Positions 16,891-24,430 of a stretch of 50,206 nt of DNA are shown here, in pieces. The first letter of the stretch is position 1, and every line of letters starts with the position of its first letter. A program made the position numbers and the translations under genes. The DNA is from Gammaproteobacteria bacterium (GTDB taxonomy: Bacteria; Pseudomonadota; Gammaproteobacteria; Steroidobacterales; Steroidobacteraceae), in assembly GCA_005878095.1 (NCBI GenBank), contig VBNH01000044.1, forward strand, positions 1 through 50,206, read 5' to 3'. The notes beneath the pieces are model-generated. The model saw only the letters and a list, made by a program, of their open reading frames with translations, did no database searches and had not been told where the DNA came from.

Positions 16891-17577
16891 ATGCTGAACC
16901 TCGTCGCTGCCAGCGCCTATTTTCTGCTCATCCATTTTGGCGTTTCCGGCACGCGCTTGCGTGACACGCTGGTGCTACGCCTCGGCGAAGGTCCTTATCG
17001 CGGGGCCTTCGCGCTTGCCTCCGTGATCGGGCTGGTTTGGATGATCTACGGCTACGGACATGCCCCGACGGTGGCTCTGTGGGCGCCGCTCCCGGGCTTG
17101 CGACCGGCGGCGTTCGCGCTGGTGTTCGTGGCGTTCCTGTTCGTCGGAATCGGCCTTGCCACCCCCAGCCCGACGCGAGTCGGCATGGAGTCGAGGCTCG
17201 CGCAAGGCACCGACATGGCTCGCGGCATGGTTCGCGTCACGCGCCATCCCTTCCTGTGGGGCGTGGCGCTCTGGTCCCTGGTCCACCTGCTCATGAACGG
17301 CGACCTGGCATCCGTCATTCTCTTCGGCTCGCTACTCCTGCTGGCGCTCGGCGGCACGGCTGCCATTGATGCCAAGCGGCGCCGCAAGTTCGGCGATGGT
17401 TGGACACGATTCGCGCAAACCACCTCCAGCGTCCCATTTGCGGCGATCCTGAGCGGCAGGAACAGGATCGATTCCGCTTTGAGCGAGATAGGGATTGTGC
17501 GGCCGCTCGTTGCTGTCCTCGCCTACGCGCTGATTTTTTACCTTCACGGGCGATTGTTCGGCGCGCCGCTTGTGTGA
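16891..17577 (+). CDS. NnrU-family integral membrane protein
   Basis: 228 residues from ATG 16891; an upstream GTG at 16849 would add 14 polar residues and is less likely. Five to six hydrophobic helices are visible. The central VRVTRHPFLWGVALWS resembles the RHP-containing motif shared by NnrU and isoprenylcysteine methyltransferase-like membrane proteins. NnrU was linked to nitric oxide reductase expression in Rhodobacter, but no denitrification gene is near, so the role here is unknown. It stands alone between two TA-like modules. Confidence 0.8.
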   Translation: MLNLVAASAYFLLIHFGVSGTRLRDTLVLRLGEGPYRGAFALASVIGLVWMIYGYGHAPTVALWAPLPGLRPAAFALVFVAFLFVGIGLATPSPTRVGMESRLAQGTDMARGMVRVTRHPFLWGVALWSLVHLLMNGDLASVILFGSLLLLALGGTAAIDAKRRRKFGDGWTRFAQTTSSVPFAAILSGRNRIDSALSEIGIVRPLVAVLAYALIFYLHGRLFGAPLV

Positions 17578-17629
17578 AGTCACGATTGCCGCAGCCCCGA
17601 ATGTTCGGTCGCACAGCGTCGCAGGCAGG

Positions 17630-17658
17630 TTGCCGTCTGATAGCTTTCTGGCTATCAT
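17630..17658 (+). promoter_or_regulatory. Promoter/operator of the XRE-nucleotidyltransferase operon
   Basis: TTGCCG (17630-17635), a 17-bp spacer and TATCAT (17653-17658). A perfect inverted repeat TGATAGC-6 nt-GCTATCA (17638-17644 and 17651-17657) fills the spacer and overlaps the -10, as a repressor site would. Transcription is expected at about 17665, the A of the ATG, so the message is probably leaderless. Confidence 0.6.
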
Positions 17659-17664
17659 GTCGAG

Positions 17665-18003
17665 ATGACTCAGACAACGGCATCACGACTGCTGGTCTCG
17701 GCCCGCCGCAGCTCCGGGCTCACACAACGCGAGCTCGCGCGCCGCGCGCGCACATCACAGTCTGTCATTGCCCGTATTGAAAGCGGCGCTGCCAGCCCAA
17801 GCTGGAAAACGCTGCAGCGCCTGGTGAACCGTGCCGGTTTCGACTTGCAAGGAGTACTCAGTCCCAGGCCTCGTGGCCGCTCTCATATGCTCGCTGACGT
17901 GCCCCGGATATTGCGCTTGACGCCGGAACAGCGCCTGCTCGAACTGCATCACGCGGCGCGCTTCTTGGCGGCCGCGGCGCGTGTCGATGCCGGGTCCGTT
18001 TGA
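17665..18003 (+). CDS. XRE-family HTH regulator, putative antitoxin
   Basis: 112 residues. The helix-turn-helix of the Cro/CI type is clear: SGLTQRELARRA, TSQSVIARIESG and PSWKTLQRLVNRAGF (about 16-60). The C-terminal part (LTPEQRLLELHHAARFLAAA) is helical and may contact the partner. It ends 23 bp inside the following nucleotidyltransferase gene, so the two are cotranscribed and probably translationally coupled. It likely represses its own promoter through the palindrome just upstream. Confidence 0.85.
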   Translation: MTQTTASRLLVSARRSSGLTQRELARRARTSQSVIARIESGAASPSWKTLQRLVNRAGFDLQGVLSPRPRGRSHMLADVPRILRLTPEQRLLELHHAARFLAAAARVDAGSV

Positions 18004-18475
18004 CCCGGAGCGAATACTTCGCGCCCTGTCGAAGCGGGCAGTCCTCTACATCTTGGTGGGCGCCACCGCTGCGCGTCTGCAGGGTTTCCCGCGCCTCACG
18101 GCTGATGCCGACATCGCGCCAGCCCCCGATCCTGACAATCTCAAACGCCTGTCGGCGGCGCTGCGCGATCTGCATGCGCGCGTCTACACGGAAGGGGTAC
18201 CGGAAGGGCTACCTTTCAGCTGTGATGCCGCAACGCTCGCACGCGCCAATATCTGGAATCTGACGACTGACGCCGGCCGATTGGACCTCATCTTCAAGCC
18301 GAGCGGCACCCAGGGTTACGACGATCTGGCCAAGTCGGCCGTCACCTATCACGCCTTTGGTGTCGAACTGCGCGCCGCGAGCCTCAAGGACATCCTGCGC
18401 TCAAAGCTCGCATCGAATCGTCCTCAGGACCAGCAGGATGTGATCATCCTCACCGAGATGCTGAAGCGCCGTTAG
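17981..18475 (+). CDS. Minimal nucleotidyltransferase, putative toxin
   Basis: 164 residues from GTG 17981 (ATG at 17987 is possible). The core nucleotidyltransferase pattern is complete: LVGATAARLQGF (G27/A28), DAD at 42-44 in LTADADIAP, and a third acidic residue D102 in GRLDLIF. The C-terminal helix SLKDILRSKLASNRPQDQQD is a conserved feature of AbiEii/MNT-like enzymes encoded beside HTH genes. These are often toxins or antitoxins that NMPylate or pyrimidylate tRNA or a partner protein. No Shine-Dalgarno is needed if coupled to the XRE gene. Confidence 0.78.
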   Translation: MSMPGPFDPERILRALSKRAVLYILVGATAARLQGFPRLTADADIAPAPDPDNLKRLSAALRDLHARVYTEGVPEGLPFSCDAATLARANIWNLTTDAGRLDLIFKPSGTQGYDDLAKSAVTYHAFGVELRAASLKDILRSKLASNRPQDQQDVIILTEMLKRR

Positions 18476-18488
18476 GAGGCGGAACCAA

Positions 18489-18662
18489 ATGAAGTCCTTT
18501 GTCGCGAGCGCGGCAGTCGCCCTGCTCGCTCTTGGCCGCGGCCGTGGCCCACCGTGTGCTGTTGCTTCACTCGCTCTGGCGACGCGCGCGCCTTGTAATC
18601 CCAAGGCGTCCCGGTTTCGAGGCGCTGCAGTCACCCCGCATTTTTCTGTATGCGTTGTCTAA
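18489..18662 (+). CDS. Orphan signal-peptide ORF, possibly a gene remnant
   Basis: 57 codons. AGGAGG 9 nt before ATG 18489 is a strong ribosome site, and the start MKSFVASAAVALLALG is a plausible signal peptide. The remainder (RGRGPPCAVASLALATRAPC...) has no recognisable character. It may be a short secreted peptide or the 5' stump of a deleted or frameshifted gene downstream of the nucleotidyltransferase (13-bp gap). Confidence 0.3.
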   Translation: MKSFVASAAVALLALGRGRGPPCAVASLALATRAPCNPKASRFRGAAVTPHFSVCVV

Positions 18663-18707
18663 TGGCGTTGGCCCGTAGGCCAGCCAGGGCCGGAGACACT
18701 GCCGCCC

Positions 18708-19370
18708 TCAGGCCTCAAGCCCGAGCTCATCGAGCGAGCGCAACAGCTCGGCCGGATCGCGGTAGACGCGATAGGCTCCGGCACTGAGGAGCTCGGTTTC
18801 GCCGTAGCCGCCACTCAGCAGCCCGACGCTCAGAATCCCCGCGCGGCGCGCCGCAAGCTGATCCCAGACGGCATCGCCAACGACGTAGCACTCGCTCGGC
18901 GCAACCCCGAGTCGCTGCCCGCAGGCGATGAACAGGTCCGGCTCGGGCTTGGCGCGCACGACGTCGCCACGCTCGACCACCACGACGTCGCCGCCGATGC
19001 CGAGTACCTCGAGCGAGCGATCGATCTCGGGGCGCCGGCCGGAGGTGGCGATACCGTACGCGATCTTCCGCCGGCGCAAATCCCTCAGCAGCTCCACGGC
19101 GCCAGGAAGCGGACGCCGCTCCGGGAGAAATTCGCGGAACAGTTCCCCGTGGCGCCTCTGCAGGTCTTCCGCTGCCGAGGCATCGATGTCGTGCCCGAGC
19201 TCGCGCGCCGCCGCGCGCGCGAACAAGCCGCCGCTCATGCCGATGCGGCGGTGAATACGCCAACCGTCGATGGCAAGACCCGCCTCTGCAAATGCGCGTT
19301 GCCAGGCGAACACATGCGCGTAAACGGTGTCGACCAGGGTGCCGTCGAGATCGAAGATGAGTCCGCGCAT
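18708..19370 (-). CDS. HAD-family phosphatase (phosphoglycolate phosphatase-like)
   Basis: 220 residues from ATG 19370. Motif I FDLDGTLVDT, motif II IATSGRR, motif III lysine in VRAKPEPDLF and motif IV VVGDAVWDQLAA are all present, with a helical cap of the subclass I type after motif I. The natural substrate (phosphoglycolate, sugar phosphate or other) cannot be assigned. It stands alone, divergent from the GST gene. Confidence 0.87.
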   Translation of the reverse strand: MRGLIFDLDGTLVDTVYAHVFAWQRAFAEAGLAIDGWRIHRRIGMSGGLFARAAARELGHDIDASAAEDLQRRHGELFREFLPERRPLPGAVELLRDLRRRKIAYGIATSGRRPEIDRSLEVLGIGGDVVVVERGDVVRAKPEPDLFIACGQRLGVAPSECYVVGDAVWDQLAARRAGILSVGLLSGGYGETELLSAGAYRVYRDPAELLRSLDELGLEA

Positions 19371-19692
19371 CACGACGTCATGCTCCTTTCACCGCTTCCT
19401 GCCCGGCTGGCCGCGCCTTCCCGGCTAGCGAGCGTTTGCGACTCCGCTCTTGAGCTGGCGCTGGTATGAGGCATGCATACGGCTGCGATTGTCGCAGCTT
19501 TCGGCGTCGGCTCACAGCCGTGCCATTTGAGGTGGCTTTCGTCGATCGCCGGTCAATGTTAGCGTGCAGACGATAAATACCCTGCCAGGAATGAAGTGCA
19601 GCGTGACGCCGCAAACGACCGAGCAGCGTACGGACGGATGAAGCCACGACTGTTTCGCTGAGAACTTGCAACTTCGGACGGGAAAGGACCAT
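19371..19692. other. Intergenic region between HAD and GST genes
   Basis: About 320 bp separating divergent genes. It should contain both promoters, but I see no convincing -35/-10 pair, operator or RNA gene. Short open frames here lack ribosome sites and protein character. Confidence 0.4.
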
Positions 19693-20331
19693 ATGAGCAG
19701 CGGCGGATACAAGCTTTACGGCCGGGCGAACGCCGGGTCGCTGGCCGTGCAAATCGTCCTCGAAGAGATCGGCGCGCCTTATGAGCTGCTGTGGGTCGGC
19801 AGGACTGCCGCCGAGCTCGAGGCGTTCCGCCGCATCAATCCGGCCGGAAAGGTGCCGGCGCTGGTGCTGCCGGATGGCACACCGGTTTTCGAGTCCGCCG
19901 CAATCCTCATTCACCTGACCAACGCACATCCGACAGCGGCTCTCGCACCCGTGGCCGGCAGCACGGCACACGCTCGCTTTCTGCAGTGGATGTTATTCCT
20001 GTCATCGAATGTCTACGAAGCGGTCCTGCGAGTCTCCTACTCCGAGCGCTACTCCACGGTCGGAACAGCCGCGGCCGCCCAGATCAAGGCACAAGCCCTG
20101 GAGGACTACGCCCGCCACCTCGAACTCATTCACGGCGCACTGGCGCCCTATGTCCTGGAGCGACTGTCCGCGGCGGACCCGTACCTGCACATGCTCGCGG
20201 GGTGGTATCCGCAGGACGCCCCGCCGCTGGACTCCCGACTGCCGAAGCTTGCTCGGCACGCCGCGCTGCTGCGCGAAAGGCCGGCGACGCGCAAGGCCGA
20301 ACGGGATCACGCCGACACCCAAGAATCATGA
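19693..20331 (+). CDS. Glutathione S-transferase family protein
   Basis: 212 residues from ATG 19693, with AAAGGA 5 nt upstream. The N-terminal thioredoxin-like domain shows YKLYGRANAGSLAVQIVLEE, NPAGKVPALVLPDG and the glutathione-binding FESAAILIHL, followed by an all-helical C-terminal domain. The catalytic residue is a Ser/Asn-type rather than an obvious Tyr. Its stop overlaps the start of the next gene by 4 bp (ATGA), suggesting linked function in processing electrophilic or halogenated compounds. Confidence 0.9.
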   Translation: MSSGGYKLYGRANAGSLAVQIVLEEIGAPYELLWVGRTAAELEAFRRINPAGKVPALVLPDGTPVFESAAILIHLTNAHPTAALAPVAGSTAHARFLQWMLFLSSNVYEAVLRVSYSERYSTVGTAAAAQIKAQALEDYARHLELIHGALAPYVLERLSAADPYLHMLAGWYPQDAPPLDSRLPKLARHAALLRERPATRKAERDHADTQES

Positions 20332-21017
20332 GTCTCGCTCCTTTGCACGGTATTCGCGCCTGCGTATTCGATGCTTACGGCACTCTCTTCGACGTCGCTG
20401 CAGCCGCGCGGACCTGCAGCGCCGAGCTGGGCGAGAAGTCGAGCGCCTTGAGCTCGCTGTGGCGTGAGAAGCAGCTCCAATATACGTGGCTCCGGGCGCT
20501 GCAAGGCCGCCATGCGGACTTCTGGCAAGTGACCGGTGAGGCCCTCGACTTTGCGCTCGAGACACTGCGGATCAGCGGCAGCGGGTTGCGGGACCGGCTG
20601 CTGAATCTTTACCTCACACTCGACGCCTTTCCGGAGGTGCGCGACACGCTGGCGCGCCTCAAACAGGCCGGGATGAGGACGGCAATACTTTCCAACGGCT
20701 CCCCGCGCATGTTGAAGGCCGCCGTGGAGGGCGCCGGGATCCCGCACCTGCTGGACGCCGTGCTCTCGGTTGAGGAGGTCGGGATCTACAAGCCGCACCC
20801 GAGGGTTTACCAGCTCGCGGTCGAGCGTCTGGGGCTCGAGGCGGGCGCGATCGCGTTCCAGTCGTCCAATGCCTGGGACGCCTGGGCGGCATCCGCGTTC
20901 GGCATGCGGGTGGTGTGGTGTAACCGCTACGATCAGCGCCCGGAAAAGCTCCCGGGCGGGCCTGATCGGGAAATCAGGTCACTGGCGGAACTGCCGGCCC
21001 TGTTAGGTCTGAACTGA
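20328..21017 (+). CDS. Haloacid dehalogenase, type II
   Basis: HAD enzyme of the L-2-haloacid dehalogenase branch, which replaces halogen by hydroxyl through an aspartyl ester. It has 229 residues from ATG 20328, overlapping the GST stop by 4 bp. Motifs are FDAYGTLFD with the nucleophile Asp, ILSNGSPRML, the lysine in GIYKPHPRVY, and SSNAWDAWAASAFG, which has the SSN...D pattern of type II dehalogenases rather than phosphatases. The last 15 bp overlap the end of the convergent SCO1-like gene. Confidence 0.9.
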   Translation: MSLAPLHGIRACVFDAYGTLFDVAAAARTCSAELGEKSSALSSLWREKQLQYTWLRALQGRHADFWQVTGEALDFALETLRISGSGLRDRLLNLYLTLDAFPEVRDTLARLKQAGMRTAILSNGSPRMLKAAVEGAGIPHLLDAVLSVEEVGIYKPHPRVYQLAVERLGLEAGAIAFQSSNAWDAWAASAFGMRVVWCNRYDQRPEKLPGGPDREIRSLAELPALLGLN

Positions 21018-21683
21018 CACGCCTTCGCGAACGGCCCGGACGATCCTGGCGGCAATCTCAGCCGGCGCCGCAGTGGATGGAATCGCCACGCGAATCCGTT
21101 GCTGCGGATCAACCAGCAAAACGAACGCGCTATGTTCCACCACGTAAGAGCCCGACTTCGCATCGAGCGTTCGCCGGTCGAAGAAGAACCGGTACTGTTG
21201 CGCGACGCGTTCCACCGCCCGCGGCGGACCGGTCAGGGCAACGATGCGGGCGTCGAAAGCCTCCACATAGACCGACAGCGCCCGCGGTGTGTCCCGTTGC
21301 GGGTCGACCGAAACGAATACCGGGAGGATGCGCGCCGCATCGGGCCCGAGCTCATCGAGAGCCTGATGAATTCCCATGAGGGTGAGCGGGCACACGTTCG
21401 GGCAGGTGGTGAAGCCGAATGTGACGAGGCGATAGCGCGTGGCGAGAGCGTGCTCGTCGAGGGCCGCGCCGCGTGTGTCGCGCAGCCCGGCGAATGAGGC
21501 ATCGATCCGCTCGCCGGCGCGGGGCACCGACTGAACGGAGCTGCCAGACAAGGTCTGAATGAGCATCCATGCGGCCAGCGCGCCGCTCACGGTGAGACTC
21601 ACTGCGAGCGCAACACCGGTGCGGCGAGCCCTGCGGATCGCCGCGCGTGCCCTGCTTATTTCCTTGCGGTTTGGAGTCGTCAT
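21003..21683 (-). CDS. SCO1/SenC-family copper chaperone
   Basis: 226 residues from ATG 21683. One N-terminal transmembrane helix (about 22-42) anchors a periplasmic thioredoxin-like domain. The copper ligands C94 and C98 in TTCPNVCPLT and H184 in VVEHSAF are all present. SCO proteins deliver copper to the CuA site of cytochrome oxidase or act as thiol reductants. No oxidase gene is in the window. It overlaps the upstream tlpA-like gene by 4 bp (ATGA). Confidence 0.92.
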   Translation of the reverse strand: MTTPNRKEISRARAAIRRARRTGVALAVSLTVSGALAAWMLIQTLSGSSVQSVPRAGERIDASFAGLRDTRGAALDEHALATRYRLVTFGFTTCPNVCPLTLMGIHQALDELGPDAARILPVFVSVDPQRDTPRALSVYVEAFDARIVALTGPPRAVERVAQQYRFFFDRRTLDAKSGSYVVEHSAFVLLVDPQQRIRVAIPSTAAPAEIAARIVRAVREGVSVQT

Positions 21684-22243
21684 TTCTGCTCCAGCAGCGG
21701 GGTCACGATGCGCGCCAGTCGTTCGCGCGTCCACTCGGGATGTCGCTCCTTCCACCCGTCATCCACCAGACGCCCGGCGCGGTCGATGGTGAAGTTTACG
21801 GGAATGCGCCAGATGCGTCCGTAGCCCGGCGCGCTGGCGGCGGCCAGGAAGCCCACCGGAAAGCTCAGCGTGCGCGCTACGGCGCGCACCTCGTCGAGCT
21901 CGTCGGGCGTATTCAGAGTGAATCCGAGCACGGCGAGTCCCTGAGCGGCATGCTCGGCCGCGTACCTCGACAGCAGCGGGAGCTCGTCGCGGCAGGGCAC
22001 ACACCAGGTGGCCCAGAAGGTGAGGATGACGACTTGGCCTGTCAGCTCCGGCGTAGACAGGCGCTTACCGTCCAGTGTCACCAGGGTGGCTGCGGGCGCC
22101 GGCTGTCCGACCCGCAGGTCGTTGGCCTGGGCCCGCGGCGCAAGCACGCTCCCGAAACCCAGTAGAGTGCACGCGGCAGCGCCCTGCAGCACTCTGCGCC
22201 GCGCGGGGTTCGCGGGTGGGTGGATGTGAGATCGAGTGCTCAT
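21680..22243 (-). CDS. TlpA-like periplasmic thiol-disulfide oxidoreductase
   Basis: 187 residues. The N-terminus has an RRRVLQGAAA stretch followed by a hydrophobic segment and an AQA cleavage site, which looks like a Tat or Sec signal. The thioredoxin domain has the WCVPC active site (C81, C84) in FWATWCVPCRDELPLL and a late cis-proline region WRIPVNFTID. TlpA-type proteins reduce SCO proteins and apo-oxidase CuA sites, which fits its coupling to the SCO1-like gene downstream. It starts 3 bp before the end of the outer-membrane protein gene. Confidence 0.92.
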   Translation of the reverse strand: MSTRSHIHPPANPARRRVLQGAAACTLLGFGSVLAPRAQANDLRVGQPAPAATLVTLDGKRLSTPELTGQVVILTFWATWCVPCRDELPLLSRYAAEHAAQGLAVLGFTLNTPDELDEVRAVARTLSFPVGFLAAASAPGYGRIWRIPVNFTIDRAGRLVDDGWKERHPEWTRERLARIVTPLLEQK

Positions 22244-22246
22244 GAT

Positions 22247-23287
22247 TCAGGGTGAGAACGCGTAGCTTCCCCCGACGGTTGCCGTCCAATGCGGGAACAG
22301 CTGGTAGCCGTCGAGCCTGGCGTACACCGGTATCTGCGCGAAGGCGTACAGATGCAGCTTCCCCATCACGTGCAGCGTCACACCCGGACTCAGATAGGCC
22401 ACGGTGCCTGCCGTGTCCGTGGTGTCGGCCAGGGCCCCCTGATCGGCGCTCTTGCGCAACAGGTTCACCTGCAGTTGCGGCACCCACTGCGGATGCGCCT
22501 CGTAGCGCAGGCCGAAGCTCATCGTGGCGCTATTGCCGGGCCGGAAATCGTTGCCGGGCTCATCCAGCTTGTGCTTCACCGCGCTCTGGAATTGACCATT
22601 GACGAAAGCATCGAAATTCTGGCTTACGGCCCGGTAGTAGTAGGCGCCCACAATCAGATCGGTGCTGCCCGTGCCCGCCTGCAGGCTGGCATCCAGGGGG
22701 GTGCCGGCGTTGGGGCCGGTGTTGAAGTTCACCGCCGTGCCGTAGTGGCCGGTGGGGAGCTTCACGCCGAGCTGCACGCCCAGGTTGTGGGTCGGCAACC
22801 ACCCCTGGTAGCTGCCGATGATCTTGACATCGCCCGGGTCGGAGAGACTGGCGCCGCTGATCTGTGTCGACGCTGTCTCGGACGAGCTGTACGGCGATTG
22901 CTGCTGGCCAAAGGTCGTGTGCGAGCGCATGACGTACGGAACGAGGACACTCACGTTCCATTCGGAATTAGGGCTGTAACTCATGCCCATGCTGAGATAG
23001 CGGTTGATCGTCTGCCTCTCGATCTCACCGCCGCCGAGCGCGGGATTCGACGGACTATTGACGACCTGTGCCGCAGTTGCCGCACCGGTGCCGCTACGCA
23101 ACCAGTTCTGGTTGATGTAGTCGTACTCGAAGTTGAAGCGCAATCCCGGCATGGCCGAGTATCCGGCTGCCGCGTCGGCGCTGAGAGTGCAGCCGCAGGT
23201 GGCGCAGGCCCAGGCCGCCACCGGCGCGGCGGATGATAGAACACCTGCCAGCGTCCAAAGCGGCAGGCGATTGAATTGGCAAGACAT
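22247..23287 (-). CDS. Outer-membrane-like beta protein with N-terminal CxxCxC motif
   Basis: 346 residues from ATG 23287; the frame is open to 23560 but the upstream part has no signal peptide. A signal peptide (about 1-26) is followed at once by WACATCGCTL, with C28, C31 and C33. The rest is a series of amphipathic strands with aromatic girdles and ends in VGGSYAFSP, like a transporter-type beta barrel. The family is unknown to me. The cysteine cluster at the mature N-terminus and the SCO1/TlpA/DUF2946 neighbours suggest a role with copper or thiols. Confidence 0.8.
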   Translation of the reverse strand: MSCQFNRLPLWTLAGVLSSAAPVAAWACATCGCTLSADAAAGYSAMPGLRFNFEYDYINQNWLRSGTGAATAAQVVNSPSNPALGGGEIERQTINRYLSMGMSYSPNSEWNVSVLVPYVMRSHTTFGQQQSPYSSSETASTQISGASLSDPGDVKIIGSYQGWLPTHNLGVQLGVKLPTGHYGTAVNFNTGPNAGTPLDASLQAGTGSTDLIVGAYYYRAVSQNFDAFVNGQFQSAVKHKLDEPGNDFRPGNSATMSFGLRYEAHPQWVPQLQVNLLRKSADQGALADTTDTAGTVAYLSPGVTLHVMGKLHLYAFAQIPVYARLDGYQLFPHWTATVGGSYAFSP

Positions 23288-23391
23288 GTGAATCGTTCCC
23301 GTTCGCCGTGGCGAACCCATAGTGCAAGACGCGTGAACTCGGACGGTCGGGCGCCCCGAACACAGGCGCGCGACGCCGAGGAAGCTCTGCT

Positions 23392-23769
23392 TTAGGCGAA
23401 GCGGGGTGGACCGCGAGGCTGTTGGACGCGAACCAGCCCGACGTTGAGGTGCAGCGGCTCGGAGAGGAAGAGGGTCGGCTCGGCAGCGGTGACCGGGATC
23501 GGCAGGACTCGACCCGTCTCCATGGCCGGCCCGGCAGCCGGAGCGTTGCCGAACGCGCAATGCTCGGTGTGAGGCGGATTTGCCGGCTGCCTGCCAGTGT
23601 CCAGCGGCGCAGAGGGAGCTGGAAAATCGGGCCGGCAGATCGTGAGGGAAAACGGCTTGCCGCTCGCGGGCATGAAGCCGGCGGGGATCAGCGCGTGAAA
23701 TACCACGGCGACCAGCAGAATGCTGGTCACGAGCTCGCGCCTACGGCGATTGAAGAGAGTCGAGCGCAT
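23392..23769 (-). CDS. DUF2946-like secreted or membrane protein
   Basis: 125 residues. An N-terminal basic stretch FNRRRRELV precedes a hydrophobic segment (VTSILLVAVVFHALIPAGF) and the phrase GFMPASGKPFSLTIC. A HTEHCAFG segment further on fits DUF2946 proteins, which are often encoded near copper-handling or TonB genes. It is the first gene of the redox cluster that continues leftward, 104 bp before the outer-membrane gene. Function unknown. Confidence 0.68.
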   Translation of the reverse strand: MRSTLFNRRRRELVTSILLVAVVFHALIPAGFMPASGKPFSLTICRPDFPAPSAPLDTGRQPANPPHTEHCAFGNAPAAGPAMETGRVLPIPVTAAEPTLFLSEPLHLNVGLVRVQQPRGPPRFA

Positions 23770-23977
23770 GTCCTGAGGTAGGGCTGCCGCCTTTTCTGCG
23801 CGAGTCTATCCGTTCAGACACGCGCCCGCGAGTCGCGGGCACCCTACCGCGAGGTACTGCATTACCCGACTGCTGCGTACCACGCACGCTCGGCACGATC
23901 GCCCCGAAACGACCGCTCCGGGGTCGCCACCCTTATGTCAATCGATTGGCCGACCGGATAAGGAGCGCAGCGTCCCT

Positions 23978-24367
23978 TCAGGAGAGTGGGTGCTTGCGTC
24001 GTCCCTTGCGCACGGCAAAGAACAGTTGCCGGTGCTCGCCGGCGCGCGTGATGGTTGCCCAGCGCAGCGCGACCAGGACATAAAGGACATTCAGCGCCAG
24101 GAGTCTGGTGGGGATGTGCTTGGTGCGTTGCGCTGCGGCGAGCACGTGGTTCGCCGTCACGCCGCGCGTTCCGCCGACGCGCTCGTGCACGTAATCGACG
24201 GCGGCCTTGTCGACCAGGTTGAAGTAGCCGGAACCACGACGCGCCCTCGATAGCGCGAACGACAGCACGAAAAAATAACCCTCGCTCTCGAATACATGAT
24301 AGGTCTGACGTACCGCCCTGACCCGACCACAGTATTGGAGTCCACGCTGCAAAGTGCGGATATTCAT
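23978..24367 (-). CDS. Conserved-looking hypothetical protein
   Basis: 129 residues from ATG 24367, with GGGTGG just upstream. Composition is protein-like, with aromatic and hydrophobic residues evenly spread (SEGYFFVLSFALSRARRG, YFNLVDKAAVDYVHERVGG), unlike the Arg/Ala-only translations of shadow frames here. A C-terminal hydrophobic stretch (LLALNVLYVLVALRWATI) could be a helix at the membrane. No family recognised. It reads in the same direction as the sortilin-like gene, 63 bp after it. Confidence 0.5.
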   Translation of the reverse strand: MNIRTLQRGLQYCGRVRAVRQTYHVFESEGYFFVLSFALSRARRGSGYFNLVDKAAVDYVHERVGGTRGVTANHVLAAAQRTKHIPTRLLALNVLYVLVALRWATITRAGEHRQLFFAVRKGRRKHPLS

Positions 24368-24430
24368 ACCACCCTACCCACGGCTTCCGAGTGTCGCTGC
24401 AAAAGAGGTGCCTCTGGGACAACGCCGCCG

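Noticed and set aside
23288-23560. Upstream extension of the outer-membrane protein frame
   Set aside because: Arg/Pro/Ser-rich with no signal peptide; the ATG at 23287 starts a clear one.
23824-23840. GC palindrome GCCCGCGA-G-TCGCGGGC
   Set aside because: Single-nucleotide centre and no T-tract; not next to a gene end in a useful direction, so not called a terminator.
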